The notes: generated by a model not told the origin, from the sequence alone. DNA of 64,000 nt from Nocardiopsis metallicus (GCF_014201115.1 NZ_JACHDO010000001.1:3596001-3660000), one strand, 5' to 3'; positions 1 through 11,167 are shown, counted from the stretch's first letter. Program-made: numbers and translations.

Positions 1-1
1 G

Positions 2-82
2 CGCAACGACGCCTACGAGCCGATCAACGGGGATCAGGCCACCATCCTCGGCAAGGTCGTCACGGTCATGCGCCGCGTCTGA
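2..82 (+). CDS. lexA: LexA repressor, C-terminal end (partial)
   Basis: Only the last 26 codons are inside the window, ending at TGA 80-82. The translated tail reads YEPINGDQATILGKVVTVMRRV, apart from the first few residues, and this is the characteristic end of actinobacterial LexA, where the last strands carry a GxATILGKVV pattern. LexA represses SOS genes and cuts itself when RecA is activated. The DNA-binding domain and the Ser/Lys dyad lie outside the window, so function is inferred from the tail alone. The next gene follows on the same strand after about 60 bases with its own promoter-like box. Confidence 0.8.
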   Translation, partial: RNDAYEPINGDQATILGKVVTVMRRV

Positions 83-132
83 CAGCCCCACCCCATGTGC
101 GCACCGGGAGACCGGGGCGGGTGGCGGGCCGA

Positions 133-138
133 TACGCT
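133..138 (+). promoter_or_regulatory. -10 box TACGCT for the lipoprotein hydrolase
   Basis: TACGCT fits the TANNNT -10 pattern and ends six bases before the GTG at 145. No ribosome-binding site sits before that GTG. This is the arrangement expected for a leaderless mRNA and it supports GTG 145 as the start. Confidence 0.45.
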
Positions 139-144
139 GAGGGC

Positions 145-1284
145 GTGTCGACACCTGCCTCCGCCCCCGCCTCCCGTACCCCTGCCACCAGTGTTTCCGG
201 GCGTCCCGGTACCCGCGCCCCAGGCGCCTGCGGCCGCCGTTCCGCGCTGCTGGCGGTGCTGGCCGCCGGTGCGTTGCTGGTCACCGCCTGCACCCCCACC
301 GACGGCGACGACGGGCCCGTGCTGCCCGGTGCGTCCGGGCACGAGCGCACGGTCTCCTTCCAGGGCGGGGGGTTCACCGTGCCCGGCACCTTCACCGTCC
401 CCGCCGGGTCCGGTGACGGCCAGGTCCCCGGCGTGCTCATCATCTCCGGCAGCGGCCCCACCGACCGGGACGGCAACAGCGCTGAACGGCCCGAGGCCGA
501 CACCAACCTGAACCTCGCCCGGGTGCTCACCGGTGCGGGAGCGGCCTCGCTGCGCTACGACAAGTTCGGCAGCGGAGACCCGGCGGACATGGACGACGCC
601 GAGGAGGCGGCCCTGGAACGCGACGTGGACCCGCTGGTCTACGACGAGCAGATGGCCGCCGCCTACGCGGAGCTCATCGCCCAGCCCGAGGTGGACTCCG
701 AGCGCACCGTCATCCTGGGCCACAGCGAGGGCGCCCTGTTCGCGCTGCGCGCCCACGAGGTCCTGGACGCCGAACCCGCACTGGTGCTGGCCGCCCCGCC
801 CGGTACCCGCATGCTCGACCTCATCGACCGGCAGGTGACCGAGCAGGTCCGCACAGCCGAGGCCCAGGGCCGGGTCGGCGAGGTGACCGCCGCGCAACTG
901 CTCTCCGACATCCGTGCGGGGCGGGCGGCGGTCCGCGCGGGTACCGAGCTGCCCCGCGACGACAGCACCGGGCTCTTCACCGAGCAGAACCAGGACTACC
1001 TGACCTGGATCGACGCCTTCGACCCGGTGGAACTGGCCGGGGAGCTGCCCGCGACCACCCCGGTGCTGGTCCTTTGGGGCGAGGAGGACGCCCAGGTCAA
1101 CGCTGAGGAGATCGACCGGCTGATGACCGGCCTGAGCGGCGCCGAGCGCGTGGACCTGCCCGGTGTGGACCACATCCTGCGCGAGTACGACGACTCCCCG
1201 GGCGCGGCGGCGCTGGACGCCGACCGCCCCTTCGCCCCCGAGGTCACTCCGGCCGTCGAGGAGTTCCTCGACGGCCTCTGGTAG
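145..1284 (+). CDS. Lipoprotein alpha/beta hydrolase
   Basis: A 379-residue protein from GTG 145. It has an Arg-rich N-terminus, a hydrophobic segment and a lipobox LVTAC near residue 50, so it should be a membrane-anchored lipoprotein facing outward. After the lipobox come an oxyanion-type segment SGSGPTDRDG, the nucleophile elbow GHSEG, an acid-loop WGEEDAQ and a terminal His in DHILREY, which together form a Ser-Asp-His alpha/beta hydrolase triad. The substrate cannot be told; related secreted hydrolases act on acyl esters. An in-frame upstream GTG/ATG would add 16 residues, but the leaderless box favours 145. The gene stands alone and is followed directly by a 58-bp palindrome. Confidence 0.8.
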   Translation: MSTPASAPASRTPATSVSGRPGTRAPGACGRRSALLAVLAAGALLVTACTPTDGDDGPVLPGASGHERTVSFQGGGFTVPGTFTVPAGSGDGQVPGVLIISGSGPTDRDGNSAERPEADTNLNLARVLTGAGAASLRYDKFGSGDPADMDDAEEAALERDVDPLVYDEQMAAAYAELIAQPEVDSERTVILGHSEGALFALRAHEVLDAEPALVLAAPPGTRMLDLIDRQVTEQVRTAEAQGRVGEVTAAQLLSDIRAGRAAVRAGTELPRDDSTGLFTEQNQDYLTWIDAFDPVELAGELPATTPVLVLWGEEDAQVNAEEIDRLMTGLSGAERVDLPGVDHILREYDDSPGAAALDADRPFAPEVTPAVEEFLDGLW

Positions 1285-1296
1285 CCCTCATCCCCC

Positions 1297-1354
1297 GTGA
1301 TCTTGCTACCAGGAGCAAGTTCGGCGCCGAACTTGCTCCTGGTAGCAAGATCAC
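1297..1354. repeat. 58-bp perfect palindrome, copy 1
   Basis: Two 29-base arms are exact reverse complements with no loop; the centre is GGC/GCC between 1325 and 1326. It starts with GTGATCTTGCTACCAGGAGC and ends with the reverse complement of that. It lies between the converging ends of the hydrolase gene and the gene ending at 1371, so it may also act as a bidirectional terminator. A second, slightly degraded copy lies at 42776-42833, and both copies are preceded by CCTCATCCCC, so this is a dispersed element and not only a local hairpin. Confidence 0.9.
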
Positions 1355-1370
1355 CGCTGGGAGGGGATGG

Positions 1371-2057
1371 CTAGTCGGTCTCGTCGGGGGCGGGCAGCTG
1401 CTCGACGACGGCCCGGGCGAGGATCTCGGCGTCCTCTGCGGCGACGTCGCCGTCCACCGAACCGGTGGCGTCGTAGTCGGTGGCGGCGGTGTAGCAGGAC
1501 TCCACGTACAGGTTGGAGACCCGCACGGCCACGCACCCGACCTCGAAGGCTCCGTCCTCGACCCATTTCAGGGCCTCGTCACCCAGACCGTCGACCGGCT
1601 GGGCGTCGTTGCCGTCCGCGGTGGAGCGCAGGGTGTCGGCGGCGGTGTCCTCGCCGCCCTCGACCGGAGCGGCGACCAGGACGAGGGTGGCGGCGGCCGG
1701 AACGGACTCCCCCGAACCCTCCGGGGTGGCCCAGCGGCACTGCCAGCCGGAGCCGAAGGTGTCCTGGACGCTGCCGACGGTCTCCTCGATCTCGCTCCCG
1801 TAGCCGGGCACCAGTTCGTCGAGGGCCTCGGTCTCACCGATCTCGCACTCGGGCGCGGCCTCGAAGTCGCCGTGCTCCGCGCCGTTGCCCAGCAGGTACC
1901 AGGCGAGCCAGCCCGCGAGGCCCAGCACGACCGCGATCAGCAGGACCAGGAGGGTGACGGCCAGACCGCGGCTCTGCGGCGGGGTGGCCCCGGGGTCCTC
2001 CCCGGGGTCCCCCGGACCGGGGCCTCCCGGGCCGGGACCGGGGTAGGGCGTGCTCAC
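1371..2057 (-). CDS. Membrane-anchored hypothetical protein
   Basis: A 228-residue protein. Residues 1-28 are a Pro/Gly-rich cytoplasmic tail, about 30-56 form one strong transmembrane helix (VTLLVLLIAVVLGLAGWLAW), and the rest is an acidic extracellular domain with four cysteines (near CEIGE, WQCRW, VGCVAV and ESCYTA). The spacing recalls DUF3558-like extracytoplasmic domains, but I cannot confirm the family. Its start overlaps the stop of the preceding gene by four bases (ATGA, 2054-2057), so the two are translationally coupled and probably work together at the cell surface. Function unknown. Confidence 0.7.
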   Translation of the reverse strand: MSTPYPGPGPGGPGPGDPGEDPGATPPQSRGLAVTLLVLLIAVVLGLAGWLAWYLLGNGAEHGDFEAAPECEIGETEALDELVPGYGSEIEETVGSVQDTFGSGWQCRWATPEGSGESVPAAATLVLVAAPVEGGEDTAADTLRSTADGNDAQPVDGLGDEALKWVEDGAFEVGCVAVRVSNLYVESCYTAATDYDATGSVDGDVAAEDAEILARAVVEQLPAPDETD

Positions 2058-2746
2058 AGGGCCTCCCCGAGCTGCCCGGCGAAGTCCATGACGGTCTCGC
2101 GCGCCCGGTCGAAGGGCACGGGGTCGTCGCCGTCCATCGCGCTGTAGGAGACCCGCACCAGCAGGTTGTCCTCGTGGAAGGCGAGTTCGGCGGTGCCGGG
2201 CACCTGGCCGCGCCAGACCTCGGCCTCGATCCCCTCGCCCGCCGCAGCGTCCCCGCCCCCGTCCGCGCCCTCGGCTCCGGGCGCCAGGACCACGGTCTCA
2301 CCGCGCATCGGAACCACCGCGCTCTGCGCCCGGGCGGCGAACTCCTCGCCCGTTACGACCGGCTCGGCGGAGGCGTCGGTAAAGCGCGCGGACAGCTCCA
2401 CCCGCAGCACACCCTGTTCCCCGTTCCCGTTCGCCTCGCCGCCGTCTGCCCCATCGATCCGACCAGCGGAGGTCCACACGCATTCGGTGCTCTCCCCGCC
2501 CGCCAGCGGCCCGCTCTCGGCCGATTCCAGAACCGCCCCGGGCAACGCCCCGGCGATCGCCTCCTCCGGCACCAGCCCGCAGCCGGGCGCCGCGGTGTGC
2601 GCGTCACCGCCGTGCGGCTCGTCCGGGTCGTCCCCGGCCAGCCGCAGACCGCCCCCCACGGCCGCGGCGGAGACCGCCAGCGCGGCCGTAACCACGATCA
2701 CTGCCCGAACCCAGGGTCGGGGTCCACCACCCGTCGCAGAACCCAC
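2054..2746 (-). CDS. Membrane-anchored hypothetical protein, partner of the next gene
   Basis: A 230-residue protein with a short basic N-terminus, one membrane helix around residues 14-34 (VIVVTAALAVSAAAVGGGL) and an extracellular domain. The domain begins with a Cys (GCGLVPEEAIAGALPG) and has a second Cys in TECVW, a layout like DUF3558-type lipoprotein domains and like the next gene, so the two may be distant paralogues. It lies 93 bp downstream of leuS on the same strand and may be read from the same transcript. Function unknown. Confidence 0.65.
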   Translation of the reverse strand: MGSATGGGPRPWVRAVIVVTAALAVSAAAVGGGLRLAGDDPDEPHGGDAHTAAPGCGLVPEEAIAGALPGAVLESAESGPLAGGESTECVWTSAGRIDGADGGEANGNGEQGVLRVELSARFTDASAEPVVTGEEFAARAQSAVVPMRGETVVLAPGAEGADGGGDAAAGEGIEAEVWRGQVPGTAELAFHEDNLLVRVSYSAMDGDDPVPFDRARETVMDFAGQLGEAL

Positions 2747-2839
2747 CCGGCACCGCCTCCCAGTCAGTCGTCACGCCCAAGGTAAGGGGCGGTGGCCGCC
2801 ACCGCGACCACCGCCCCGCACAACGGATCAACCGGCGAA

Positions 2840-5335
<2,496 letters not shown>

Positions 5336-5611
5336 CGCTGAGTGTTCCTTAGCCGGGTCTGGGTGTGTTGACTTCAGGTTAGCGGCTGCGCTACCCGACC
5401 GAAGACCGGTTTCCCACCATGCAAGACACCCCCGAACCCGGCAACCGTCACGGAGAGTGACAACAGGACCGGTCGTTTTACGGGCCCCTCGCCCCTGCAC
5501 ACCGACCAAGCGGTTTGTTACTCTGCCGTAAAAGTGGCGCAGAACACGCGACGCGGGTCACACCCGTGCTCGTTGCACCTGTCTGGATTCACTTGCCTGC
5601 GGGAGGCCCCC

Positions 5612-7192
5612 ATGTTCAATCTGTCCGTACTTCTCGAGGACGGCGCCCGATCCGTGCCCGAGAAGGAGTGTCTGGTCTTCGGGGACACCCGACTCAACTA
5701 CGCGATCACCGACATGATCGCCAACCAGGTCGCCAACCTGCTGGTCTCCCGGGGGATCAGGCCCGGTGACCGGGTCGCGCTGGCCAGCCCCAACCTGCCC
5801 TACTTCCCGTTCGTGTACTTCGGCGCTCTCAAGGCGGGCGCCGTGGTCGTCCCGCTGAACGTGCTGCTCACGCCGCGCGAGATCGCCTACCACCTGGAGG
5901 ACTCGGGCGCCAAGGCGCTCTTCGCCTTCACCGGCAGCCCCGAACTCCCGCTGGGGCAGCGCGCCTTCGAGGCCTTCAACCAGACGGACACCTGCGAGAT
6001 CTTCGTGGACATGCCCGCCTCGGCCGGGGCCACCGAGTCCACGATCGAGGGCGCGGAGACCATCTGGACGGCGCTGGCCGGCCAGGCGGGCACCTTCGAG
6101 ACGGTGCAGTCCAACGCCGACGACACCGCGGTGATCATCTACACCAGCGGCACGACCGGTAAGCCCAAGGGCGCCGAGCTCAGCCACAACAACCTCATGA
6201 TGAACGCGGTCGTCGCGTCCAGCCTGGTCAACCCGCACCCCGACGGCCGCGACGTGTCCCTGACCGTCCTGCCGCTGTTCCACATCTTCGGCCAGACGGT
6301 GATGCTCAACGCGAGCCTGTACCGCCACGGCACGATGATCCTCATGCCGCGCTTCGACGGCGACCAGGCCCTGGAGCTCATGCAGAAGGAGGGCGTCACC
6401 GGGTTCGCGGGCGTGCCCACCATGTACTGGGGCCTGCTCAACGCCGCCCAGAACGCCGAGCCGGGCAAGTACGACCTGGAGGCCATCGCGAGCAACGTCG
6501 TCGACGCCGTCTCCGGTGGTTCGGCCCTGCCCGGCCAGCTCGCCGAGGATTTCACCAAGCTCTTCGGCGTGGGGATCAAGGAGGGCTACGGCCTGTCCGA
6601 GACCTCCCCGGTGGCCTCCTTCAACAACCCCGAGTCCGGTGCCAAGACCGGCTCCATCGGCCGCCCGGTCTGGGGTGTGGAGATGAAGCTGATCGACCCC
6701 GAGTGGAACGAGGTCGTCAAGGACGGCGAGGCCGACCCGGTCGGCGAGATCGCCATCCGAGGCCACCTGATCATGAAGGGCTACCACAACCGCCCCGAGG
6801 TCAACGCCGAGGTCCTCAAGGACGGCTGGTTCCGCACCGGCGACATCGCCCGCCGCGACGACGACGGCTTCTACTTCATCATCGACCGCTCCAAGGACAT
6901 GATCATCCGCGGCGGCTTCAACGTGTACCCGCGTGAGGTCGAGGAGGTCCTGATGACCCACCCGGCGATCAGCCTGGCCGCGGTCGTGGGCGTCCCGCAC
7001 GAGAGCCACGGCGAGGAGATCAAGGCGTTCGTGATCCTCAAGGACGGCGTGGAGGCCACCGTGGAGGAGATCACCGCCTACTCCCAGGAGAAGCTGGCGG
7101 CGTACAAGTACCCGCGCCAGATCGAGTTGCGCACGGAGCTGCCGATGACCTCCACCGGCAAGATCCTCAAGCGCGAGCTGCGCGACGCCTAG
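5612..7192 (+). CDS. Long-chain fatty acid-CoA ligase family protein
   Basis: A 526-residue member of the AMP-forming acyl-CoA synthetase (ANL) family. The P-loop YTSGTTGKPKG is near residue 180, followed by GYGLSETSP, the hinge-side segment GWFRTGD and RSKDMIIRGGFN, and the C-terminal catalytic Lys in TSTGKILKREL. It should activate fatty acids to acyl-CoA in the cytosol. The ORF is open from a GTG at 5534, but ATG 5612 has GGGAGG at 5601-5606 and begins where family homology begins. The gene stands alone, divergent from leuS, and ends in a strong hairpin. The chain-length preference cannot be told from sequence. Confidence 0.9.
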   Translation: MFNLSVLLEDGARSVPEKECLVFGDTRLNYAITDMIANQVANLLVSRGIRPGDRVALASPNLPYFPFVYFGALKAGAVVVPLNVLLTPREIAYHLEDSGAKALFAFTGSPELPLGQRAFEAFNQTDTCEIFVDMPASAGATESTIEGAETIWTALAGQAGTFETVQSNADDTAVIIYTSGTTGKPKGAELSHNNLMMNAVVASSLVNPHPDGRDVSLTVLPLFHIFGQTVMLNASLYRHGTMILMPRFDGDQALELMQKEGVTGFAGVPTMYWGLLNAAQNAEPGKYDLEAIASNVVDAVSGGSALPGQLAEDFTKLFGVGIKEGYGLSETSPVASFNNPESGAKTGSIGRPVWGVEMKLIDPEWNEVVKDGEADPVGEIAIRGHLIMKGYHNRPEVNAEVLKDGWFRTGDIARRDDDGFYFIIDRSKDMIIRGGFNVYPREVEEVLMTHPAISLAAVVGVPHESHGEEIKAFVILKDGVEATVEEITAYSQEKLAAYKYPRQIELRTELPMTSTGKILKRELRDA

Positions 7193-7226
7193 GCTCCACG
7201 GGCCCGGGAGTCGCGCAAACAACTGA

Positions 7227-7255
7227 GGGGGACCGTCCCGGCGGGACGGCCCCCC
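7227..7255 (+). terminator. Terminator hairpin after the acyl-CoA ligase
   Basis: GGGGG-a-CCGTCCC, loop GGC, GGGACGG-CCCCC, followed by CTTCTCCTGTG. The stem is about 12 bp with one bulge. It lies between the converging acyl-CoA ligase and ABC permease genes and could serve both strands. Confidence 0.7.
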
Positions 7256-7325
7256 TTCTCCTGTGTTCCCCTGTGCTTCCCCTGCGCCTCCCTCTGGGCG
7301 CTCCGGTCAACCCTTGGCGCTCCGG

Positions 7326-8252
7326 TCAGCCCTTGACCGCGCCCTGGACCAGTCCGGCGGCCATCCAGCGCTGGACCAGGACGAAGAACACCATCACCGG
7401 GATCGTGATGATCGTGGAGGCGGCCATGACGTGCCCCCAGTCGTTGGCGTACTGGCCGAAGAACTGGCGCAGCCCCACCGCCACCGTGTAGTTCTGGCTC
7501 TGGGTCATGAAGGTCATCGCCAGCACGAACTCGTTCCACGCCACGATGAACGAGAAGATCGCCGTGGCCACCAGGCCCGGGGCCACCAGCGGGAACAGCA
7601 CCTTCCAGAACATCTGCGGCCAGGAGGCCCCGTCGATGTAGGCGGCCTCCTCGACCTCCTTGGGGACCGCCGCCACGAAGCCGCGCATCATCCAGATGGC
7701 CAGGGGCAGCGACAGCGCCACGTAGACGACGCTCAACCCGATCAGGGTGTTGAGCAGCTGGAGGTCGCGCACCTGGATGAACAGGGGGATGACCAGCGCC
7801 TCGAGCGGCACCATCTGCACGATGAGGATCATCACCAGCACCGCGGTGCGGAACCTGAACCGGAAGCGCGCCACCGCCACGGCCGCCAGCATGCACAGCA
7901 CACACGCGAAGAGCACCGTGATTCCGGCGACGATCAGGGAGTTGCGCAGGTACGTGCCGAAGTTGCCCTCGGTCATCACGTACACGAAGTTGTCGAAGGT
8001 GAGCGAGGTGGGCAGCAGCGCCCCGGCCCCCGAGGTCGTGCTCTCCGAGAACGCGCTCATCAGCATGAAGTACACGGGGAACAGGGTGAAGAGCAGGATC
8101 GCGCCCACCCCGGCGGCCCTGGCGACCACGCGGCCGAAGCGGAGCGTGTCGCCCCGGCGCCGGGAGGCCTTGACGCGAGCCTCCCAGTCGGCCCTGGCAG
8201 CGTCGGCGGAGCTGGCCGCCGCGGCGGAGCTCTCAGCGGTGCGCGTGTCCAA
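7326..8252 (-). CDS. Sugar ABC transporter permease, MalG type
   Basis: A 308-residue inner-membrane permease of carbohydrate-uptake (CUT1) ABC transporters with about six transmembrane helices. The EAA loop, which contacts the ATPase, is at EEAAYIDGASWPQMFWKVLFP, apart from the last residues. The ending VQGAVKG is typical of MalG-type proteins. I chose TTG 8252 because GAGGAGG sits just upstream and the ATG/GTG options further up would run into the opposite-strand gene. The partner permease and binding protein are upstream on this strand, but a 486-bp gap holding a plus-strand gene separates them. No ATPase gene is nearby, as is usual where a shared MsiK-type ATPase serves several transporters. 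Confidence 0.88.
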   Translation of the reverse strand: MDTRTAESSAAAASSADAARADWEARVKASRRRGDTLRFGRVVARAAGVGAILLFTLFPVYFMLMSAFSESTTSGAGALLPTSLTFDNFVYVMTEGNFGTYLRNSLIVAGITVLFACVLCMLAAVAVARFRFRFRTAVLVMILIVQMVPLEALVIPLFIQVRDLQLLNTLIGLSVVYVALSLPLAIWMMRGFVAAVPKEVEEAAYIDGASWPQMFWKVLFPLVAPGLVATAIFSFIVAWNEFVLAMTFMTQSQNYTVAVGLRQFFGQYANDWGHVMAASTIITIPVMVFFVLVQRWMAAGLVQGAVKG

Positions 8253-8351
8253 CGGACCTCCTCGTGTGGGTGGCGCGGTGCGCCGGGGCGGGCCGGGGCC
8301 CGGGGCCGTGCTCGAAGAGATCAGGGCGCACGGGGCGTTTTCCCGATGCCC

Positions 8352-8357
8352 TAAAAT
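8352..8357 (+). promoter_or_regulatory. -10 box TAAAAT for the small embedded gene
   Basis: TAAAAT sits 35-40 bases before the GTG/ATG pair at 8392/8395, in a local AT-rich patch of a very GC-rich region. A TTTTCC stretch about 15 bases upstream could be a weak -35. Confidence 0.4.
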
Positions 8358-8394
8358 CCTCCTCGATCCGCCGGGTGAGCAACGGGAACAGGTG

Positions 8395-8691
8395 ATGGAG
8401 CGCGTGAACGACCCTGGTGCCCCCTCCCCCACCGAGGTGATCTCGGCGTGGATCCCGCACGACGCCCGGTTCCGGGAGAGCGCACTCCGGCACGCTGTGG
8501 GTGACACCAGCGGACGGCGGCTGCACGTGTACGTCGACAGCCTGGTCAACCGGGCCAACGACGACGGCAGCCCGCTCAGCGAGTACGACCTGCGCACCAT
8601 GGCCGCGGTCCGCGAGGACCTGGACCGACGTCCGCTGACCTCGGTGGACTGGCGGGCGGTGCGGGAGCGGCTGGTCGCCGGCCTGTTCTGA
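8395..8691 (+). CDS. Small hypothetical protein embedded in the ABC transporter locus
   Basis: A 98-residue protein (99 if GTG 8392 is used) with nearly every codon ending in G or C, so it behaves as a real coding region. The sequence is charged, with no membrane segment and no Cys; it contains TSGRRLHVYVDSLVNRAND and ends with WRAVRERLVAGLF. I do not recognise a family. It lies on the plus strand exactly between two minus-strand permease genes that normally sit side by side, so it interrupts the operon. It could be a small regulator of the transporter or an unrelated insertion. Confidence 0.6.
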   Translation: MERVNDPGAPSPTEVISAWIPHDARFRESALRHAVGDTSGRRLHVYVDSLVNRANDDGSPLSEYDLRTMAAVREDLDRRPLTSVDWRAVRERLVAGLF

Positions 8692-8738
8692 ACCCGGCGC
8701 GGCGGCCGGGCGTGCGCTCCGGTGCTCGTGTGACCCGC

Positions 8739-9698
8739 TCATCTCAGCCCGTCCTCGCGGAAGAGCGCGCGCAGGTACACGATGGTGATCCCCAGGAGCA
8801 GCAACGTGAGCAGGGCCGCGATGGCCGAACCCATGCCGAAGTCGTTCTGGCCGAAGGAGCGCACGTAGGACCACACGCCCAGGTTGAGCATCTGGGATCC
8901 TCCGACGTCACCGCCGGGCATCAGGTAGATCTGCGCGAAAACCTTGAAGTCCCAGATGGTGGAGAGCACCGTCACCACCGCGAACACCGGGCGCAGCGTG
9001 GGGAAGGTGACGTTCCAGAAGCGCTTCCACGCCCCGGCTCCGTCGATCCGCGCCGCCTCGTGCAGTTCCTTGGGGACGGTGAGCAGCCCGGCCAGGACCG
9101 TGATGGCCACGAACGGGAATCCGCTGTGCACGATGTTGAGGGTGACGATCGCGTAGAACCAGAGACGGTCCGCGAACCAGTTGTAACCGGAGGGCTCGAT
9201 CACGCCCAGGGCCTTCAGGGCCTGGGCCACCACGCCCTGGTCGACGTCGAAGATCCAGATCCACACGTAGGTGCCGCTGACCGCGGGCATCGCCCAGGCG
9301 ACCATGATGCACGAGACCACGATGACCCGGGTGACCGGCTTGAGGTTGGCCAGCAGCAGGGCGACCAGCGTGCCCAGGACCACCGTCGTGACCACCGCGA
9401 CCACGGCGAACACCACGGTGTTGACCATGACGATCTGCCACAGGTACGGGTCGGTCAGCAGCCTGACGTAGTTGTCCAGGCCGATGAAGTCCGACTCGCC
9501 CGAGACCAGGTTGCGCAGCTTGTAGTCCCGGAAGGACAGCCACACGATCCGGCCGATGGGGAACAGCAGCAGGAGCCCGATCACCCCGAGCGGGGGGACG
9601 AGCAGCGCCCAGGGCAGAAGGGCGCGCCGCCCCCGCATACCCAGGAGCGGCGCCCGTCGCCCGCCGTTCGGCGGCCGGACCGGTGTTCCGATCCGCAA
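8739..9698 (-). CDS. Sugar ABC transporter permease, MalF type
   Basis: A 319-residue CUT1 permease with about six membrane helices after a short Arg/Gly-rich N-terminus. The EAA motif reads HEAARIDGAGAWKRFWNVTFP, apart from its last residues. The start is a TTG placed immediately after the TAG of the binding-protein gene, with GAGGG within that gene's last codons as ribosome-binding site; this suggests tight translational coupling. Together with the binding protein it forms the first part of a sugar uptake system whose second permease lies beyond the embedded plus-strand gene. Confidence 0.9.
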   Translation of the reverse strand: MRIGTPVRPPNGGRRAPLLGMRGRRALLPWALLVPPLGVIGLLLLFPIGRIVWLSFRDYKLRNLVSGESDFIGLDNYVRLLTDPYLWQIVMVNTVVFAVVAVVTTVVLGTLVALLLANLKPVTRVIVVSCIMVAWAMPAVSGTYVWIWIFDVDQGVVAQALKALGVIEPSGYNWFADRLWFYAIVTLNIVHSGFPFVAITVLAGLLTVPKELHEAARIDGAGAWKRFWNVTFPTLRPVFAVVTVLSTIWDFKVFAQIYLMPGGDVGGSQMLNLGVWSYVRSFGQNDFGMGSAIAALLTLLLLGITIVYLRALFREDGLR

Positions 9699-10991
9699 CT
9701 AACTGCCCTCGTTGAGGATGTTCTCGATGGCCTCGGCGGCGCTGTCGGTGGCCTCCTCCACGGTCGCGTTGCCGTTGAGGATGTCCTGCTGCATGCCGAC
9801 GATGACGCCCTCGGCCTCGACCTGGGACCAGGCGGGGACGACCGGGGTGACGCGTCCGGCCTCCAGGAGCTGGACCGCGAACGGCTCGACCAGCGGGTCG
9901 CCGGCGTCGGCGTAGGCCTGGATCTCCTCGACACCCGCCGGGAAGAAGCCGCTCTCCTCGCCCCAGCGGTCGAAGAACTCACCGCTGGTGAGGAGGTCGA
10001 CGTACTCCCAGCCGGCCTCCTCGTTGCCGGTGCCCTCGAAGACCGACAGCAGGGAGCCGCCGGCGAAGGAGTCCATGTACCCGTCGTTCTGGCCGGGCAG
10101 CGTGAAGACGCCGAGCTTGCCCTCGAGGTCGGGGTTGGACTCGATGATGGCCTTGGGGTTGGAGCTGTTGGAGATGGCCATGATGGACCGCTCGTCGGCG
10201 AGCGTCTCCATGACGTCGATCTCGTTCCAGTTGACCGCGCCCGTGGTGGACAGGCCGTCCTCCAGCGAGAGGTTGGTGAAGAACTCCACCCCGGCGCGCC
10301 CCTCGGGCGTGTTGATGGTGGAGGTCCAGGTGCCGTCGGCCCCCTGCACGGCGACGTCGCCGCCACCGCCCCAGATCCACGGCAGCACCGAGTACTGGGC
10401 CTGGCCGGGCACCGGGAAGCCGATCATGTCCTCCTCGGCTTCGGCGAGGTCGAGCGCGGTCTCGCGCAGCTCCTCCCAGTTGGTCGGCACCTCGTGTCCG
10501 TGCTCCTCGAAGAGGTCCTGCCGATAGATGATCGACCGGATGGACGCGTACCAGGGAACGCCGTAGGCGGCGTCGTCGATGACGCCCATCTCGTACATCT
10601 CCTGGTGGAAACGGGAGGGGTCGTCGATGTAGCCGGACAGGTCGTGCAGGGCCCCGGCGTCGGCGAATTCGGGGGTGAAGGTGGTGCCGAGCTCGATGAC
10701 GTCCGGGGTCTCCCCGCCCGCGATGGCCGTGGAGATCTTGTCCTGGGCGTCGGCCCAGGGCACGAACTCGACGGCGACGTCGATGCCGGTCTGCTCGGTG
10801 TAGGCGTCGTTGACCGCGTCGAAGAAGTCCGAGGCGTCGGGGTTGGTGCCCTCCATGATCCACACCTGGAGGGTGTCGGTGGCCCCATCGCCGTTGCCGC
10901 CGCCATCTCCCCCACAGGCGGTCGCCGCAAGCACCAGGGTCAGTGTGGCTGCGGGGAGGGTGACGTACTCGTGTGCTCGTCTGCGGGCCAT
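9699..10991 (-). CDS. Sugar ABC transporter binding lipoprotein
   Basis: A 430-residue extracellular solute-binding protein (family 1). The signal peptide ends with a lipobox LAATAC near residues 21-26, followed by a Gly/Asp linker and the binding domain starting LQVWIMEGTNPDA. The family signature region around GVPWYASIRSIIYRQDLFE is clear. GGGAGG precedes ATG 10991. It heads the operon binding protein-MalF-(small gene)-MalG. The sugar cannot be predicted from the sequence and no glycosidase or LacI gene is adjacent. A short inverted repeat GTAGG-AAA-CCTAC at 11033-11045 upstream may be an operator. Confidence 0.9.
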   Translation of the reverse strand: MARRRAHEYVTLPAATLTLVLAATACGGDGGGNGDGATDTLQVWIMEGTNPDASDFFDAVNDAYTEQTGIDVAVEFVPWADAQDKISTAIAGGETPDVIELGTTFTPEFADAGALHDLSGYIDDPSRFHQEMYEMGVIDDAAYGVPWYASIRSIIYRQDLFEEHGHEVPTNWEELRETALDLAEAEEDMIGFPVPGQAQYSVLPWIWGGGGDVAVQGADGTWTSTINTPEGRAGVEFFTNLSLEDGLSTTGAVNWNEIDVMETLADERSIMAISNSSNPKAIIESNPDLEGKLGVFTLPGQNDGYMDSFAGGSLLSVFEGTGNEEAGWEYVDLLTSGEFFDRWGEESGFFPAGVEEIQAYADAGDPLVEPFAVQLLEAGRVTPVVPAWSQVEAEGVIVGMQQDILNGNATVEEATDSAAEAIENILNEGS

Positions 10992-11167
10992 CGGCTCGCC
11001 TCCCGTTCCTTTCGAAGGTCCCCTGAGGGTTGGTAGGAAACCTACGTAATGAACGGCGGCTTGTGAAGTAAACCACTGCGACTTGTGTCTGAGCTGTTAG
11101 GGACCGGTTCGTGGTCGGGGTTTCCGGCCGCCGGACCAGGGGCCCGGTCCGGCGGGACCGGGGTTCT

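Noticed and set aside
34-1173. A 379-codon minus-strand frame opposite the lipoprotein hydrolase
   Set aside because: Same reason: composition is Gly/Arg/His-rich and no motif appears, while the plus strand has a full hydrolase triad and a lipobox.
5336-5611. T-box leader or other riboswitch upstream of leuS
   Set aside because: I found no specifier loop or conserved T-box sequence and no antiterminator-like stem; the region has an ordinary ribosome-binding site.
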